64,000 nucleotides of DNA from Acaudatibacter sp963835495 (GTDB taxonomy: Bacteria > Pseudomonadota > Alphaproteobacteria > Caulobacterales > Caulobacteraceae). Below the pieces are notes generated by a model. The model worked only from the letters and a program-made list of their open reading frames with translations. It was not told the origin of the DNA and searched no databases. Each line of letters starts with the position of its first letter. Within the stretch, counting starts at the first letter, position 1. Below, in pieces: positions 47,762-58,840 of the stretch. The DNA is taken from positions 2,046,001-2,110,000 of the forward strand of contig CAWIFQ010000003.1 in assembly GCA_963835495.1 (NCBI GenBank), written 5' to 3'. The position numbers were made by a program, and so were the translations under genes.

Positions 47762-48977
47762 ATGGCCAAGATCAAGGTGGCGAACCCCGTCGTCGACCTC
47801 GATGGCGACGAGATGACCCGCATCATCTGGAGGCTGATCAAGGAAAAGCTGATCGTGCCGTTCCTGGACCTGCCGATCGAGTACTACGACCTCAGCATCG
47901 AGAACCGCGACGCCACCGACGACCAGGTGACGGTCGGCCGCGGCCGACGCGATCCAGAAGTGGGGCGTCGGCATCAAGTGCGCGACCATCACCCCGGACG
48001 AGGCGCGGGTGAAGGAGTTCAATCTCAAGCAGATGTGGAAGTCGCCCAACGGCACGATCCGCAACATCCTGGGCGGCGTCGTCTTCCGTGAGCCGATCAT
48101 CTGCAAGAACGTGCCGCGCCTGGTGCCCGGCTGGACCCAGCCGATCATCATCGGCCGCCACGCCTACGGCGACCAGTACCGCGCCACCGACTTCGTCGTC
48201 CCTGGCAAGGGCAAGATGACGATCAAGTGGGAGGGCGACGACGGCCAGGTGATCGAGAAGGAAGTGTTCGACTATCCCGGCGGCGGCGTCGCCATGGCGA
48301 TGTACAACCTCGACGAGTCGATCGAGGAATTCGCCAGCGCCTCGCTGCGCTACGCGCTCGACCGCAAGTACCCGATCTACCTCTCGACCAAGAACACCAT
48401 CCTCAAGGCCTACGACGGGCGCTTCAAGGACATCTTCCAGCGCGTCTACGAGACCGAGTTCGTCGACCTCTACAAGGCCGCGGCGATCACCTACGAGCAC
48501 CGCCTGATCGACGACATGGTCGCCTCGGCGCTGAAGTGGTCCGGCGGCTTCGTCTGGGCCTGCAAGAACTACGACGGCGACGTGCAGTCCGACCAGGTGG
48601 CGCAGGGCTTCGGCTCGCTCGGCCTGATGACCTCGGTGCTGCTGACGCCGGACGGCAAGACGGTGGAGGCCGAGGCCGCGCACGGCACGGTGACGCGCCA
48701 CTATCGTCAGTTTCAGCGCGGCGAGTCGACCTCGACCAACTCGATCGCCTCGATCTTCGCCTGGACGCAAGGGCTCGAGCATCGCGCCAAGCTCGACGAC
48801 AACCCCGCCCTCGCGCGCTTCGCCGGGACGCTGGAGAAGGTCTGCGTCGACACGGTGGAAGACGGCTTCATGACCAAGGACCTCGCCCTGCTGGTCGGCG
48901 ACCACCAGGGCTGGCTGACCACCGAAGGCTTCCTCGACAAGGTGGCCGAGCACCTGGACGCCGCGCTGGCGGCTTAG
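47762..48977 (+). CDS. icd: NADP-dependent isocitrate dehydrogenase (frameshifted)
   Basis: Decarboxylates isocitrate to 2-oxoglutarate in the citric acid cycle. AKIKVANPVVDLDGDEMTRI, SPNGTIRNILGGVVFREPII (phosphorylation/substrate loop), the NADP-binding AEAAHGTVTRHYRQFQRGES and a C-terminal LTTEGFLDKVAEHL are typical of the dimeric, eukaryote-like form of about 404 residues. One extra G near 47933 breaks the frame after DDQVTV; removing it gives ADAIQKWGVGIKCATITPDE. The rest is intact. Start ATG 47762. This is an essential metabolic gene, so the shift is probably a sequence error. Confidence 0.92.
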
Positions 48978-49048
48978 GGCGGGGGGGAACTTGGTTCTTG
49001 CTTTGTTCTGACTTAGTGCTAGCTTCGGCGGCGAAGCGGACCTGATCT

Positions 49049-49112
49049 CATCTCTTCCCCCGGAAGGGGGGAAGCGTCGTCCCGCAGGGACGACGATGGG
49101 GCGCTCCGCCGT
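49049..49112 (+). repeat. Left inverted repeat of the DUF559 unit
   Basis: About 64 bp with two internal hairpins: CTTCCCCC/GGGGGAAG (49054-49074) and GTCGTCCC-GCA-GGGACGAC (49076-49094). It matches the reverse complement of 49494-49553 with about three mismatches and three gaps. Confidence 0.75.
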
Positions 49113-49129
49113 ATGGGGAGGTCGCACGT

Positions 49130-49765
49130 ATGCTTCCACACGCCCGTTCGACCACGAACGCTCGCGAGATGCGGAAGAACCTCACGCCGCCAGAGGCGCG
49201 GCTATGGCAGGCGCTCCGCGGCAAGGCTCTCGATGGACTCAAGTTCCGGCGCCAACATCCGATCGGACCTTTCATCCTCGATTTCTACTGTGTGAGCGTC
49301 CGGCTGGCCGTGGAGGTCGACGGTTCCATCCACACGCTCGGCGATAACCCGAAACGCGACGACAGCCGCGACCTCTGGCTCGAACGCCACGGCATCACGG
49401 TGCTGAGGATCCCAGCCCAGTACGTGCTCGATCGTCTCGACGCGGTGCTGACAGAAATCGGCCGCGCGGCTGCGATGGCGGAAACGCCATGGGACGGCGG
49501 AGGGCCCCTTCGTCGCCCTGCGGGCGACACTTCCCCCCTTCGGGGGAAGAGATGGGAGGATTGCGATGATCGGCTACGTCACCATCGGGGCGCTGGATCT
49601 CGAGCAGGCGGCCCGTTCTACGACGCGGTGTTCGGCGCCATCGGCGGCGAGCGAAAGTCGTTCGACGGCGCCTGGGCGTTCTATGGACCCAAGGACGGCG
49701 AGGGCAATGTCGGCGTCTGCAAGCCGCATGACGGCCAGCGGCCCGAGCCGGCAACGGCATCATGA
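49130..49765 (+). CDS. DUF559 (PD-(D/E)XK nuclease-like) protein
   Basis: The first 110 residues match DUF559, a very-short-patch-repair-like PD-(D/E)XK nuclease fold: RKNLTPPEARLWQALRGKAL, FRRQHPIGPFILDFYCVSVR (with the catalytic-type D) and LAVEVDGSIHTLGDNPKRDD (E-x-D). GITVLRIPAQYVLDRLDAVL closes the domain. Beyond about 49485 the frame reads through the right inverted repeat and, because the next gene is itself shifted, into VOC sequence; the true stop is therefore uncertain and the extra 70 residues are probably not functional. Start ATG 49130. Cellular role unknown. Confidence 0.7.
   Translation: MLPHARSTTNAREMRKNLTPPEARLWQALRGKALDGLKFRRQHPIGPFILDFYCVSVRLAVEVDGSIHTLGDNPKRDDSRDLWLERHGITVLRIPAQYVLDRLDAVLTEIGRAAAMAETPWDGGGPLRRPAGDTSPLRGKRWEDCDDRLRHHRGAGSRAGGPFYDAVFGAIGGERKSFDGAWAFYGPKDGEGNVGVCKPHDGQRPEPATAS
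49494..49553 (-). repeat. Right inverted repeat of the DUF559 unit
   Basis: Inverted copy of the left repeat, with hairpins GTCGCCC-TGC-GGGCGAC (49512-49528) and CTTCCCCC/GGGGGAAG (49530-49549). It lies 12 bp before the VOC gene start. Confidence 0.75.
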
Positions 49766-49944
49766 TCGCCTTCGCCGCGCCCTCGCAGGACGCGGTGAAA
49801 GCCGCGCACGCCGCGGCGCTGGCCAATGGGGCGGCACCGACGAAGGCGCGCCGGGCTTCCGCCCGCCGGACGGGACCAGCTTCTACGGCGCCTACCCCCG
49901 CGATCCGACCGGCAACAAGTTCTGCGTCTTCCACGCCGAGCTGA
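49566..49944 (+). CDS. VOC (glyoxalase-like) protein with several deletions
   Basis: A vicinal-oxygen-chelate family protein of about 125 residues, visible across three frames: MIGYVTIGALDLEQA, then FYDAVFGAIGGERKSFDGAW with GPKDGEGNVGVCKPHDGQ, then GNGIMIAFAAPSQDAVKAAH, and GGTDEGAPGFRPPDGTSFYG ending in DPTGNKFCVFHAEL. These are the usual beta-alpha-beta elements, including the late Glu/His metal ligands. Each junction is explained by one missing base (near 49616, 49741 and 49830). The stop is uncertain. The start lies 12 bp beyond the DUF559 unit. Confidence 0.7.
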
Positions 49945-49961
49945 GGCGCGGCGCGCGGTGC

Positions 49962-52634
<2,673 letters not shown>

Positions 52635-52873
52635 GGGACCGGCGGGTTGCGTGGCGAGCGGCCCTCTAGCACCTGGAACGGCGCGGGGGAAAGGACAAGC
52701 CCCCGATGGCGAGCGGGCCACAAGCGCAGCTAAGGACAACCGCGGAGGACGCAGAGGCGGCGCCGCGGACGCGGAGACGCGCACACTCTTCGGCGATCTC
52801 TGCCCCTCCGCCACAAACTTCGCGGCTAGGGACTGCGCCGGGGCCGGGCCCCAGTCATCAGGACGATCGAAGT

Positions 52874-53004
52874 GCGAACGGCGGCCCCGCCTTTGCGGGG
52901 AGCGCCTGAGACGTCGCCGGTTGCGGGGCGACTGAGGTCCGCGTTGGCAGGGACCGGCCTTCATCGCGCCCGTCCGGGAGGACCTTGGCGGGGCCGCCGT
53001 TCGC
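52874..53004. repeat. Long inverted repeat in the alaS leader region
   Basis: GCGAACGGCGGCCCCGCC (52874-52891) recurs as its perfect reverse complement at 52987-53004, 95 bp away. The left arm also starts a local hairpin CCCCGC-CTTT-GCGGGG, and the interior holds GTCGCC/GGCGAC and GGTCC/GGACC pairs, so the whole block can fold into one branched structure. Confidence 0.7.
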
Positions 53005-53010
53005 GGAAGG

Positions 53011-53083
53011 TCTGACGCAGCGTGCCGATCCGAAGCCGTCTCAAGTCACGCCTGGCGATCCCGTAGATCTGCGTCAGACTTGA
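53011..53083. repeat. Overlapping inverted repeats after recA
   Basis: TCTGACGCAG (53011-53020) pairs with CTGCGTCAGA (53069-53078), and TCAAGTC (53041-53047) pairs with GACTTGA (53077-53083). The two pairings cross, so they are alternatives or a pseudoknot. They lie 47 bases past the recA stop and may end its transcript. Confidence 0.5.
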
Positions 53084-53129
53084 GCGGGCTTCGGGGCTGG
53101 CGGGGGAGGCCGCGCCCGACCTTGGGAAA

Positions 53130-54211
<1,082 letters not shown>

Positions 54212-54303
54212 TTTCGATAGCCCCTTCTATCCCTGATTCCGCCAACCCGTCCGTCCCGTCGCGGGTCTCCGAGCATGAATCGGATGTACATGCTTTGTTC
54301 TGG

Positions 54304-54318
54304 GTTCGCAAGATGTTC
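54304..54318. promoter_or_regulatory. LexA (SOS) box upstream of recA
   Basis: GTTC-GCAAGAT-GTTC matches the alphaproteobacterial SOS operator GTTC-N7-GTTC and lies 93 bp upstream of the recA start. A third GTTC occurs seven bases before the first. Binding of LexA here would repress recA and possibly the divergent HAD gene. Confidence 0.8.
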
Positions 54319-54365
54319 CGATTGAAGAAGATGCCCAATCCCGCAGCCTGTGATAATCGCGCCGC

Positions 54366-55013
54366 ATGCCCATTCTGCTCCTCGACATCGGCGGCGTGGT
54401 CTATCGGTCGTGGCCGGATGAGGCGTTCCACGCCCGGTGGGCGGCGCGTTGCGGTTGCGATGCGCCGACGCTGCAGCAGCGGTTCTACGCCGGCGATGAC
54501 TGGGGGCTGGCGGAGCGGGGGCTGATCAGCGCCGACGAGAACATCGCGCGGTTGGCGGCGCGGCTCGGCGTCGGCGCGGAGTTGGCGCGGGAGATGGTGT
54601 TCGAGGGCTGGGCCTCGCAGCCGGACGAGGCGCTGGCCGAGTTCGTTGGCGGGCTGCGGGCCACCGGAACCAGGGTGGCGGCGCTAACGAACAACACCTC
54701 GAGCGAGGCGCAGTTGTTGGCGCGGCCAGAGCTAGCGCGGCTGTTCGACCTGGCGATCTCGTCAGCCGACGCCGGGCTGCAGAAGCCCGATGCGGCGTTC
54801 TACCGCCATGCCGAGACGCGACTGGCAGCGGCGGGACCGGCGCTGGTGTTCGTCGACGACGTCGAGGCGAACGTCGCGGCCGCCAGGGCGCTGGGTTGGC
54901 GCGGCGTCTGGTTCCGCTCGACCGGTCAAGCGATCGCCGAGATCGAAGCGGCGTTTGCGGAACCACCGGCAGTCACGACGCCTCAGACCCAGCGCCGGAC
55001 CCGGCCGGCGTAG
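54366..55013 (+). CDS. HAD-family hydrolase
   Basis: A haloacid-dehalogenase-like hydrolase of 215 residues. Motif I is LLLDIGGVVYRSW (nucleophile Asp near residue 7, with D-x-G in place of D-x-D as in some sugar-phosphate phosphatases), motif II is ALTNNTSSEAQ, and motif III/IV is LQKPDAAFYRHAE then LVFVDDVEANVAAA. A helical cap lies between motifs I and II. The substrate is unknown. Start ATG 54366 with the SOS box 48 bp upstream. Its 3' end overlaps the convergent methyltransferase gene by 31 bp. Confidence 0.85.
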   Translation: MPILLLDIGGVVYRSWPDEAFHARWAARCGCDAPTLQQRFYAGDDWGLAERGLISADENIARLAARLGVGAELAREMVFEGWASQPDEALAEFVGGLRATGTRVAALTNNTSSEAQLLARPELARLFDLAISSADAGLQKPDAAFYRHAETRLAAAGPALVFVDDVEANVAAARALGWRGVWFRSTGQAIAEIEAAFAEPPAVTTPQTQRRTRPA

Positions 55014-55432
55014 GCGTCGTAGACCTCGCCGAACTGGCGGCGCATCTTGGCTTCCTCGTAGGGGATGTGGACGAAGTTGGTGGTGAGGAAGACGGCGACC
55101 GGCGCCGCCAGCATCAGCCAGTAGCCAGCGAACACCGCCATGCCGAACGCGACGATCACCAGCCCGAGGTACATCGGGTTGCGGGTGAAGCGGTAGGGCC
55201 CGCGGAGCACCAGCGCGCGGTTGGCCTCCGAGCTTGGATCGACTTCGGTGCCCGCGAGGCGGAAGAGCACGAAGGCCCAGGCCGCCAGGCCGCAGCCGGC
55301 GAAGAAGATGGTCATGCCGACCGTCTCGTGGTGCGTCGGCCAGCCGATGTGCGGCCAGCCCAGCGCCCAGCTGAGCCCGGCGGTCACGGCCAGGTAGATC
55401 ATCGTCCAGATCGGCGGCGGCAATTTCAACAT
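54983..55432 (-). CDS. Isoprenylcysteine carboxyl methyltransferase-like membrane protein
   Basis: A membrane protein of 149 residues with four helices ending in the ICMT/PEMT signature RGPYRFTRNPMYLGLVIVAF and FLTTNFVHIPYEEAKMRRQFG. Family members use SAM to methylate lipids or protein cysteines; in bacteria the substrate is often unknown. Start ATG 55432. It follows the ZIP transporter gene by 10 bp and is probably in the same unit; its end overlaps the HAD gene. Confidence 0.85.
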   Translation of the reverse strand: MLKLPPPIWTMIYLAVTAGLSWALGWPHIGWPTHHETVGMTIFFAGCGLAAWAFVLFRLAGTEVDPSSEANRALVLRGPYRFTRNPMYLGLVIVAFGMAVFAGYWLMLAAPVAVFLTTNFVHIPYEEAKMRRQFGEVYDAYAGRVRRWV

Positions 55433-55442
55433 CGGCGTCGCC

Positions 55443-56153
55443 CTACCCTGTCGCCAGCCGCACGACCAGCCAGATCGCCGCCATGCCGGCCAGGGTGGCG
55501 AGGCTGGTCCAGACCCTGGGCAAGGCGCGATAGCTGGCCGACGCCAGCTCGCCGGCGCCGATATAGAGGAAGAAGCCGGCGAACAAGGCGACCGCGAGCC
55601 CGAGCGGTCCCGCGCCGACGCTGAACAGGCGGGTGAGGCCGATGCCGACCAGCGGGCCGGCGGCGTCGGCGACCAGCCAGGCCCTGGCCCTGCCCGGGCC
55701 GCCGCCGCCGGCCAGGCTCAGGGTCACGGTGTTGACGCCGTCGGCGAAGTCATGGGCCAGCACGGCGACGGCGACCACCAGTCCGATCGCCGGCGCGATC
55801 TGGTAGGCCAGGCCGATGCCAAGGCCGTCGGTCAGGCTGTGCAGAGTCAGGCTGGCCGGCGCGAGATGGCCGCCCGAACCCTCGGTGGCGGCGCGCAGCG
55901 CCCGCTCCAGGATCATGTAGCCGCAGAAGCCGGCGCCGATCATGCCCAGCACCGAGAGCGGCGGCGCGACGCGACCGCCCAGCTCCAGCGCCTCCGGCGT
56001 CAGGTCGAACAGGGCGACACCGATCACCGCCCCGGCCGAGAACGCCAGGATCAGCGGGATCTGGCCGCGGAAACGCAGCGCCAGCGCGCCGCCGAACAGG
56101 GTGGCGAGGCCGGTGGCGAGGCCGATGGCGACGAGAAGGAGAAGACTGGGGAT
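55443..56153 (-). CDS. ZIP-family metal transporter (no canonical start found)
   Basis: A ZIP permease with about eight helices and the metal-binding helix-4/5 motifs ASLTLHSLTDGLGIGLAYQI and AVLAHDFADGVNTVTL. A first helix (ATGLATLFGGALALRFRGQI) precedes the first in-frame GTG at 56027, but no ATG, GTG or TTG lies between the in-frame TGA at 56165 and that GTG. The most plausible start is ATC at 56153, either a rare start or a changed ATG. The protein would be about 236 residues. It is expected to import Zn or Fe. It may be co-transcribed with the ICMT-like gene. Confidence 0.7.
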   Translation of the reverse strand: MPSLLLLVAIGLATGLATLFGGALALRFRGQIPLILAFSAGAVIGVALFDLTPEALELGGRVAPPLSVLGMIGAGFCGYMILERALRAATEGSGGHLAPASLTLHSLTDGLGIGLAYQIAPAIGLVVAVAVLAHDFADGVNTVTLSLAGGGGPGRARAWLVADAAGPLVGIGLTRLFSVGAGPLGLAVALFAGFFLYIGAGELASASYRALPRVWTSLATLAGMAAIWLVVRLATG

Positions 56154-56225
56154 GGCGCCGGCTCACTGCAAAGCCGACCGGCTTAATCGCTGCGGCCGCG
56201 CGGCTCAACAGCGCTGCGGCTAGCG

Positions 56226-57299
56226 CTAGCCGAACCGCCGGTGCTCGGCCGCCAGGCGGCGACGGTCGGAGACGAAGTCGTGGAACCACGGGTCCAGCAG
56301 GCCCTGGCGGTCGGCGAGCTGGTGCAGCGTCATGTCTGGGGCGGGATCCAGGCCGAGGATCACCGGCCCGGCGGCGGTCGAGGCGATATCCCAGCCGATC
56401 AGACCGAACTGGCTCATCAGCCGCATGCCCTCGACGGCGGTGGCCTTCAGCACCGGCCAGTCCGGCACGGCGAAGCCGGTCGGCGGCGACTGGGCGCGGT
56501 GCGGCGACCCGGCCGGGAAGATGGCCCGCGCCACGCCGGTTTCGAGGTCGAGGCTGGCGACGATGTCGTCGCGTCCGCCGAGCCGCCACAGGGCGCGCAG
56601 GATCGTCGGCCCATGGTCGCTGTTGGCGGCCAGCAGCCGCACCGCCGCCAGACGGTCGCCGTCGCTGACCGCCTCGGGATGCTGGGCCAGGTGCGGCCGG
56701 AACAGCCAGCTGGTCTCGCCGGCGTCGCGCACCTCGTCGAGCAGCGCGCCGATGTCGGCGGCGACGTCGTGACCGCCGGCGAACAGCAGCCGGGCGCGGC
56801 CGCCCCCGACCGGTTGGGCGATCAGCGCCGCCCCGGCCCGGCTTTCGAGAAAGGCGCGCAATTCCTCGCGGGTGCGGATCAGCCGCCGGCCCGGCGTCGC
56901 CAGCCCGGCGCGGTAGATCGCCAGGATCGGCACGGTCGGCAGTCCGTGGGCGGACAGATAGGCGTCGGCGGCGAGGTGGTCGCTGGCCAGGGCGAAGCAG
57001 TCGTGGCGGAAGTTGACCGCCATCGCCAGCTCACGGCCGCGGCGGACGCCGACCATGGCGCGGCGGTCGACGTGGCCCCACAGCGCCTCGTCGTAGAGCC
57101 GCAGCCGCTCGTAGTCGGAGAAGTCGATCCGGCCCGGCCCGATCGCCAGCGTGGCGAAATCGGTCATCAGCCGGGTCGGCGGCACGCCGGCGGCCTCGGC
57201 CATGCGGGCGATCGCCGACATCATGCCCTCGTCGCCGGCGCTCCGATGGAACGTCGGCCAGGGACTGGAGAGCGCCGATTTACGTTGGACCGCGGCCAT
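56226..57299 (-). CDS. Sugar-transfer-associated ATP-grasp protein
   Basis: A 357-residue protein resembling the sugar-transfer-associated ATP-grasp family. Family-like parts are RLYDEALWGHVDRRAMVGVR, the substrate-type FALASDHLAADAYLSAHGLP, RTREELRAFLESRAGAALIA, VDGGRARLLFAGG-type glycine loop (here QPVGGGRARL) and the C-terminal LKATAVEGMRLMSQFGLIGW with DIASTAAGPVILGLDPAPDM, where acidic residues would bind Mg-ATP. Such enzymes form amide or similar bonds; the product is unknown. It lies downstream of two PLP enzymes in the same direction. Confidence 0.75.
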   Translation of the reverse strand: MAAVQRKSALSSPWPTFHRSAGDEGMMSAIARMAEAAGVPPTRLMTDFATLAIGPGRIDFSDYERLRLYDEALWGHVDRRAMVGVRRGRELAMAVNFRHDCFALASDHLAADAYLSAHGLPTVPILAIYRAGLATPGRRLIRTREELRAFLESRAGAALIAQPVGGGRARLLFAGGHDVAADIGALLDEVRDAGETSWLFRPHLAQHPEAVSDGDRLAAVRLLAANSDHGPTILRALWRLGGRDDIVASLDLETGVARAIFPAGSPHRAQSPPTGFAVPDWPVLKATAVEGMRLMSQFGLIGWDIASTAAGPVILGLDPAPDMTLHQLADRQGLLDPWFHDFVSDRRRLAAEHRRFG

Positions 57300-57381
57300 C
57301 GCCTCTATCTGTCGGCAGGCTGAAGTCCGCTTTGTGACGACTTGATGTTAATCAATCGCTTACCACGTCACAGTTGGCGTT

Positions 57382-58833
57382 TCAGAGTTCGGCCGCGATC
57401 GCGGTCGCATCCTCCAGAAAAGCGTCGACGTCGGCGAGGCTGGTGCGGTGGTTGAAGATCGCCGCGCGGATCACCTCACGGCCGCCGAGGCGGGTGGTCG
57501 AAGGGGCCGCCAGACCGCGTTCCTGCAGGCGCATGACCAGTTCGCGGTTGCGCCGGCCATCGGTCTCGCCGGTCAGCGAGAAGCAGACGATGTTGAGGGG
57601 AACCGGCGCGGCCAGTTCGAACACACCGGACGCGGCGATGCGCTGGGCGAGGCGTTTGGCCGCGGCGCAGTTGGCCTCGATCGCGGCGGCGATGGCGTCC
57701 GCGCCCAGGGTCTGGAACGTCAGCCACACCTTCAGGGCGCGGAAGCCGCGCGAGAGGTCGGGGCCGAAGTCGCAGGGCCAGTCCTCGCCGGCCGCCAGGC
57801 CGCGGGGGGCGCGCGACAGATAGGCGGCGGGTGCGGCGAAGGTCCCTCGGTGCAGCGCCGGATCGCGCACCAGCAGAAAGCCGGCGTCGTAGGGGACGTG
57901 GGCCCATTTGTGGAAGTCGAAGGCGACCGACTGGGCGCGCTCGAGGCCCCGGGTCAGCGGCTTCAGCGCCGACGACAGCGCGGTCAGCGCCCCGAACGCG
58001 CCGTCGACGTGCAGCCACAGCCGCTCGGCGGCGGCGATGTCGGCGAGCGCGTCGAGATCGTCGAACGCGCCGAAATTGACCGCGCCGGCGGTGCCGACGA
58101 TCAGGAACGGCGTCCGGCCGGCGGCGCGGTCGCGGTCGATCGCGCCCTGCAGGACGTCTAGCCGCATCGCGCCGGCGGCGTCGGTCTCGATGGCGCGCAG
58201 GAACGCCGAGCCGATCCCGGCCAGCTCCATCGCCTGGCGCACGCAGCCATGGGCCTCGCTCGAGGCGTAGGCGCAAAGTTGAGCCTCTTCGCCTTTCAGG
58301 CCGCCGGCCCGTACGCCGTGACCGAGCGCCGCGTCGCGGGCGACCAGCAGGCCGAGGAAGTTGGCCTGGGAGGCGCCGGTGACGAAGACGCCGGAGCTGG
58401 TCGCCGGAAAGCCCAGCGCCTCGGCCGCCCACAGCGCGATCTGGCGCTCGACGATCGGACCGATGTGGTCGCGCCCGCCGCAGTTCGCGTTCAACGCCGC
58501 GGCGATCAGCTCGGCGACCACGCCGAGCGGCGTTCCGGCGCCGTGGGCCCAGCCGAAGAAGCGCGGATGGGTGTTGCCGACCACGAACGGAGCGATCAGC
58601 GCGTCGACGTCGACCAGCACGTCCTCCAGGTCGCGCGGCTGGCGCGGCAGAGGCTCGCGGAAGCGGCCGCGCACCTCAGCCGGCGTCGGGCGCCAGACCG
58701 GGCCGTCGGCGACGTGCTGCAGCCGGCCCAGCGCCTGGTCGAGGGCATGGTGCGCCGCGGCCCGAAACCGATCCCAGTCGGCTGGGTCGAGGGCGGCTGG
58801 GTTGGGCGTGGGCTCTGGCGCGGGGGCGGTCAC
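57382..58833 (-). CDS. Group II PLP-dependent (aromatic) amino-acid decarboxylase
   Basis: A pyridoxal-phosphate decarboxylase of 483 residues, most like aromatic L-amino-acid decarboxylases. VGNTHPRFFGWAHGAGTPLG near residue 70, GVFVTGASQANFLGLLVARD, LHVDGAFGALTALSS and the PLP-lysine motif DFHKWAHVPYDAGF (Lys near 305) are the family landmarks. The substrate-specifying residues cannot be judged by eye; glutamate or aromatic substrates are possible. It starts eight bases after the preceding PLP-enzyme gene, so the two are an operon. Confidence 0.87.
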   Translation of the reverse strand: MTAPAPEPTPNPAALDPADWDRFRAAAHHALDQALGRLQHVADGPVWRPTPAEVRGRFREPLPRQPRDLEDVLVDVDALIAPFVVGNTHPRFFGWAHGAGTPLGVVAELIAAALNANCGGRDHIGPIVERQIALWAAEALGFPATSSGVFVTGASQANFLGLLVARDAALGHGVRAGGLKGEEAQLCAYASSEAHGCVRQAMELAGIGSAFLRAIETDAAGAMRLDVLQGAIDRDRAAGRTPFLIVGTAGAVNFGAFDDLDALADIAAAERLWLHVDGAFGALTALSSALKPLTRGLERAQSVAFDFHKWAHVPYDAGFLLVRDPALHRGTFAAPAAYLSRAPRGLAAGEDWPCDFGPDLSRGFRALKVWLTFQTLGADAIAAAIEANCAAAKRLAQRIAASGVFELAAPVPLNIVCFSLTGETDGRRNRELVMRLQERGLAAPSTTRLGGREVIRAAIFNHRTSLADVDAFLEDATAIAAEL

Positions 58834-58840
58834 AGCCTGA

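Larger units (their letters stand above)
49049..49553. mobile_element. DUF559 gene unit flanked by inverted repeats
   Basis: A 505-bp unit: a left repeat (49049-49112), a DUF559 nuclease-like gene starting at 49130, and an inverted right repeat (49494-49553). The unit separates icd from the VOC gene and looks inserted. I propose it as a nuclease-associated mobile or REP-like element; no target-site duplication could be established by eye. Confidence 0.5.
52635..53129. other. Structured spacer between alaS and recA
   Basis: About 495 bp with no coding frame I can support. It contains a purine-rich repeat (CGGAGGACGCAGAGGCGG near 52741) and the two inverted repeats described separately. On the minus strand it is both the recA 3' region and the alaS leader. 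Confidence 0.6.

Noticed and set aside
52736..52800. Purine-rich CGGAGGACGCAGAGG repeats as a tandem array
   Set aside because: Only two or three imperfect units; too few to call an array, so left as part of the spacer description.
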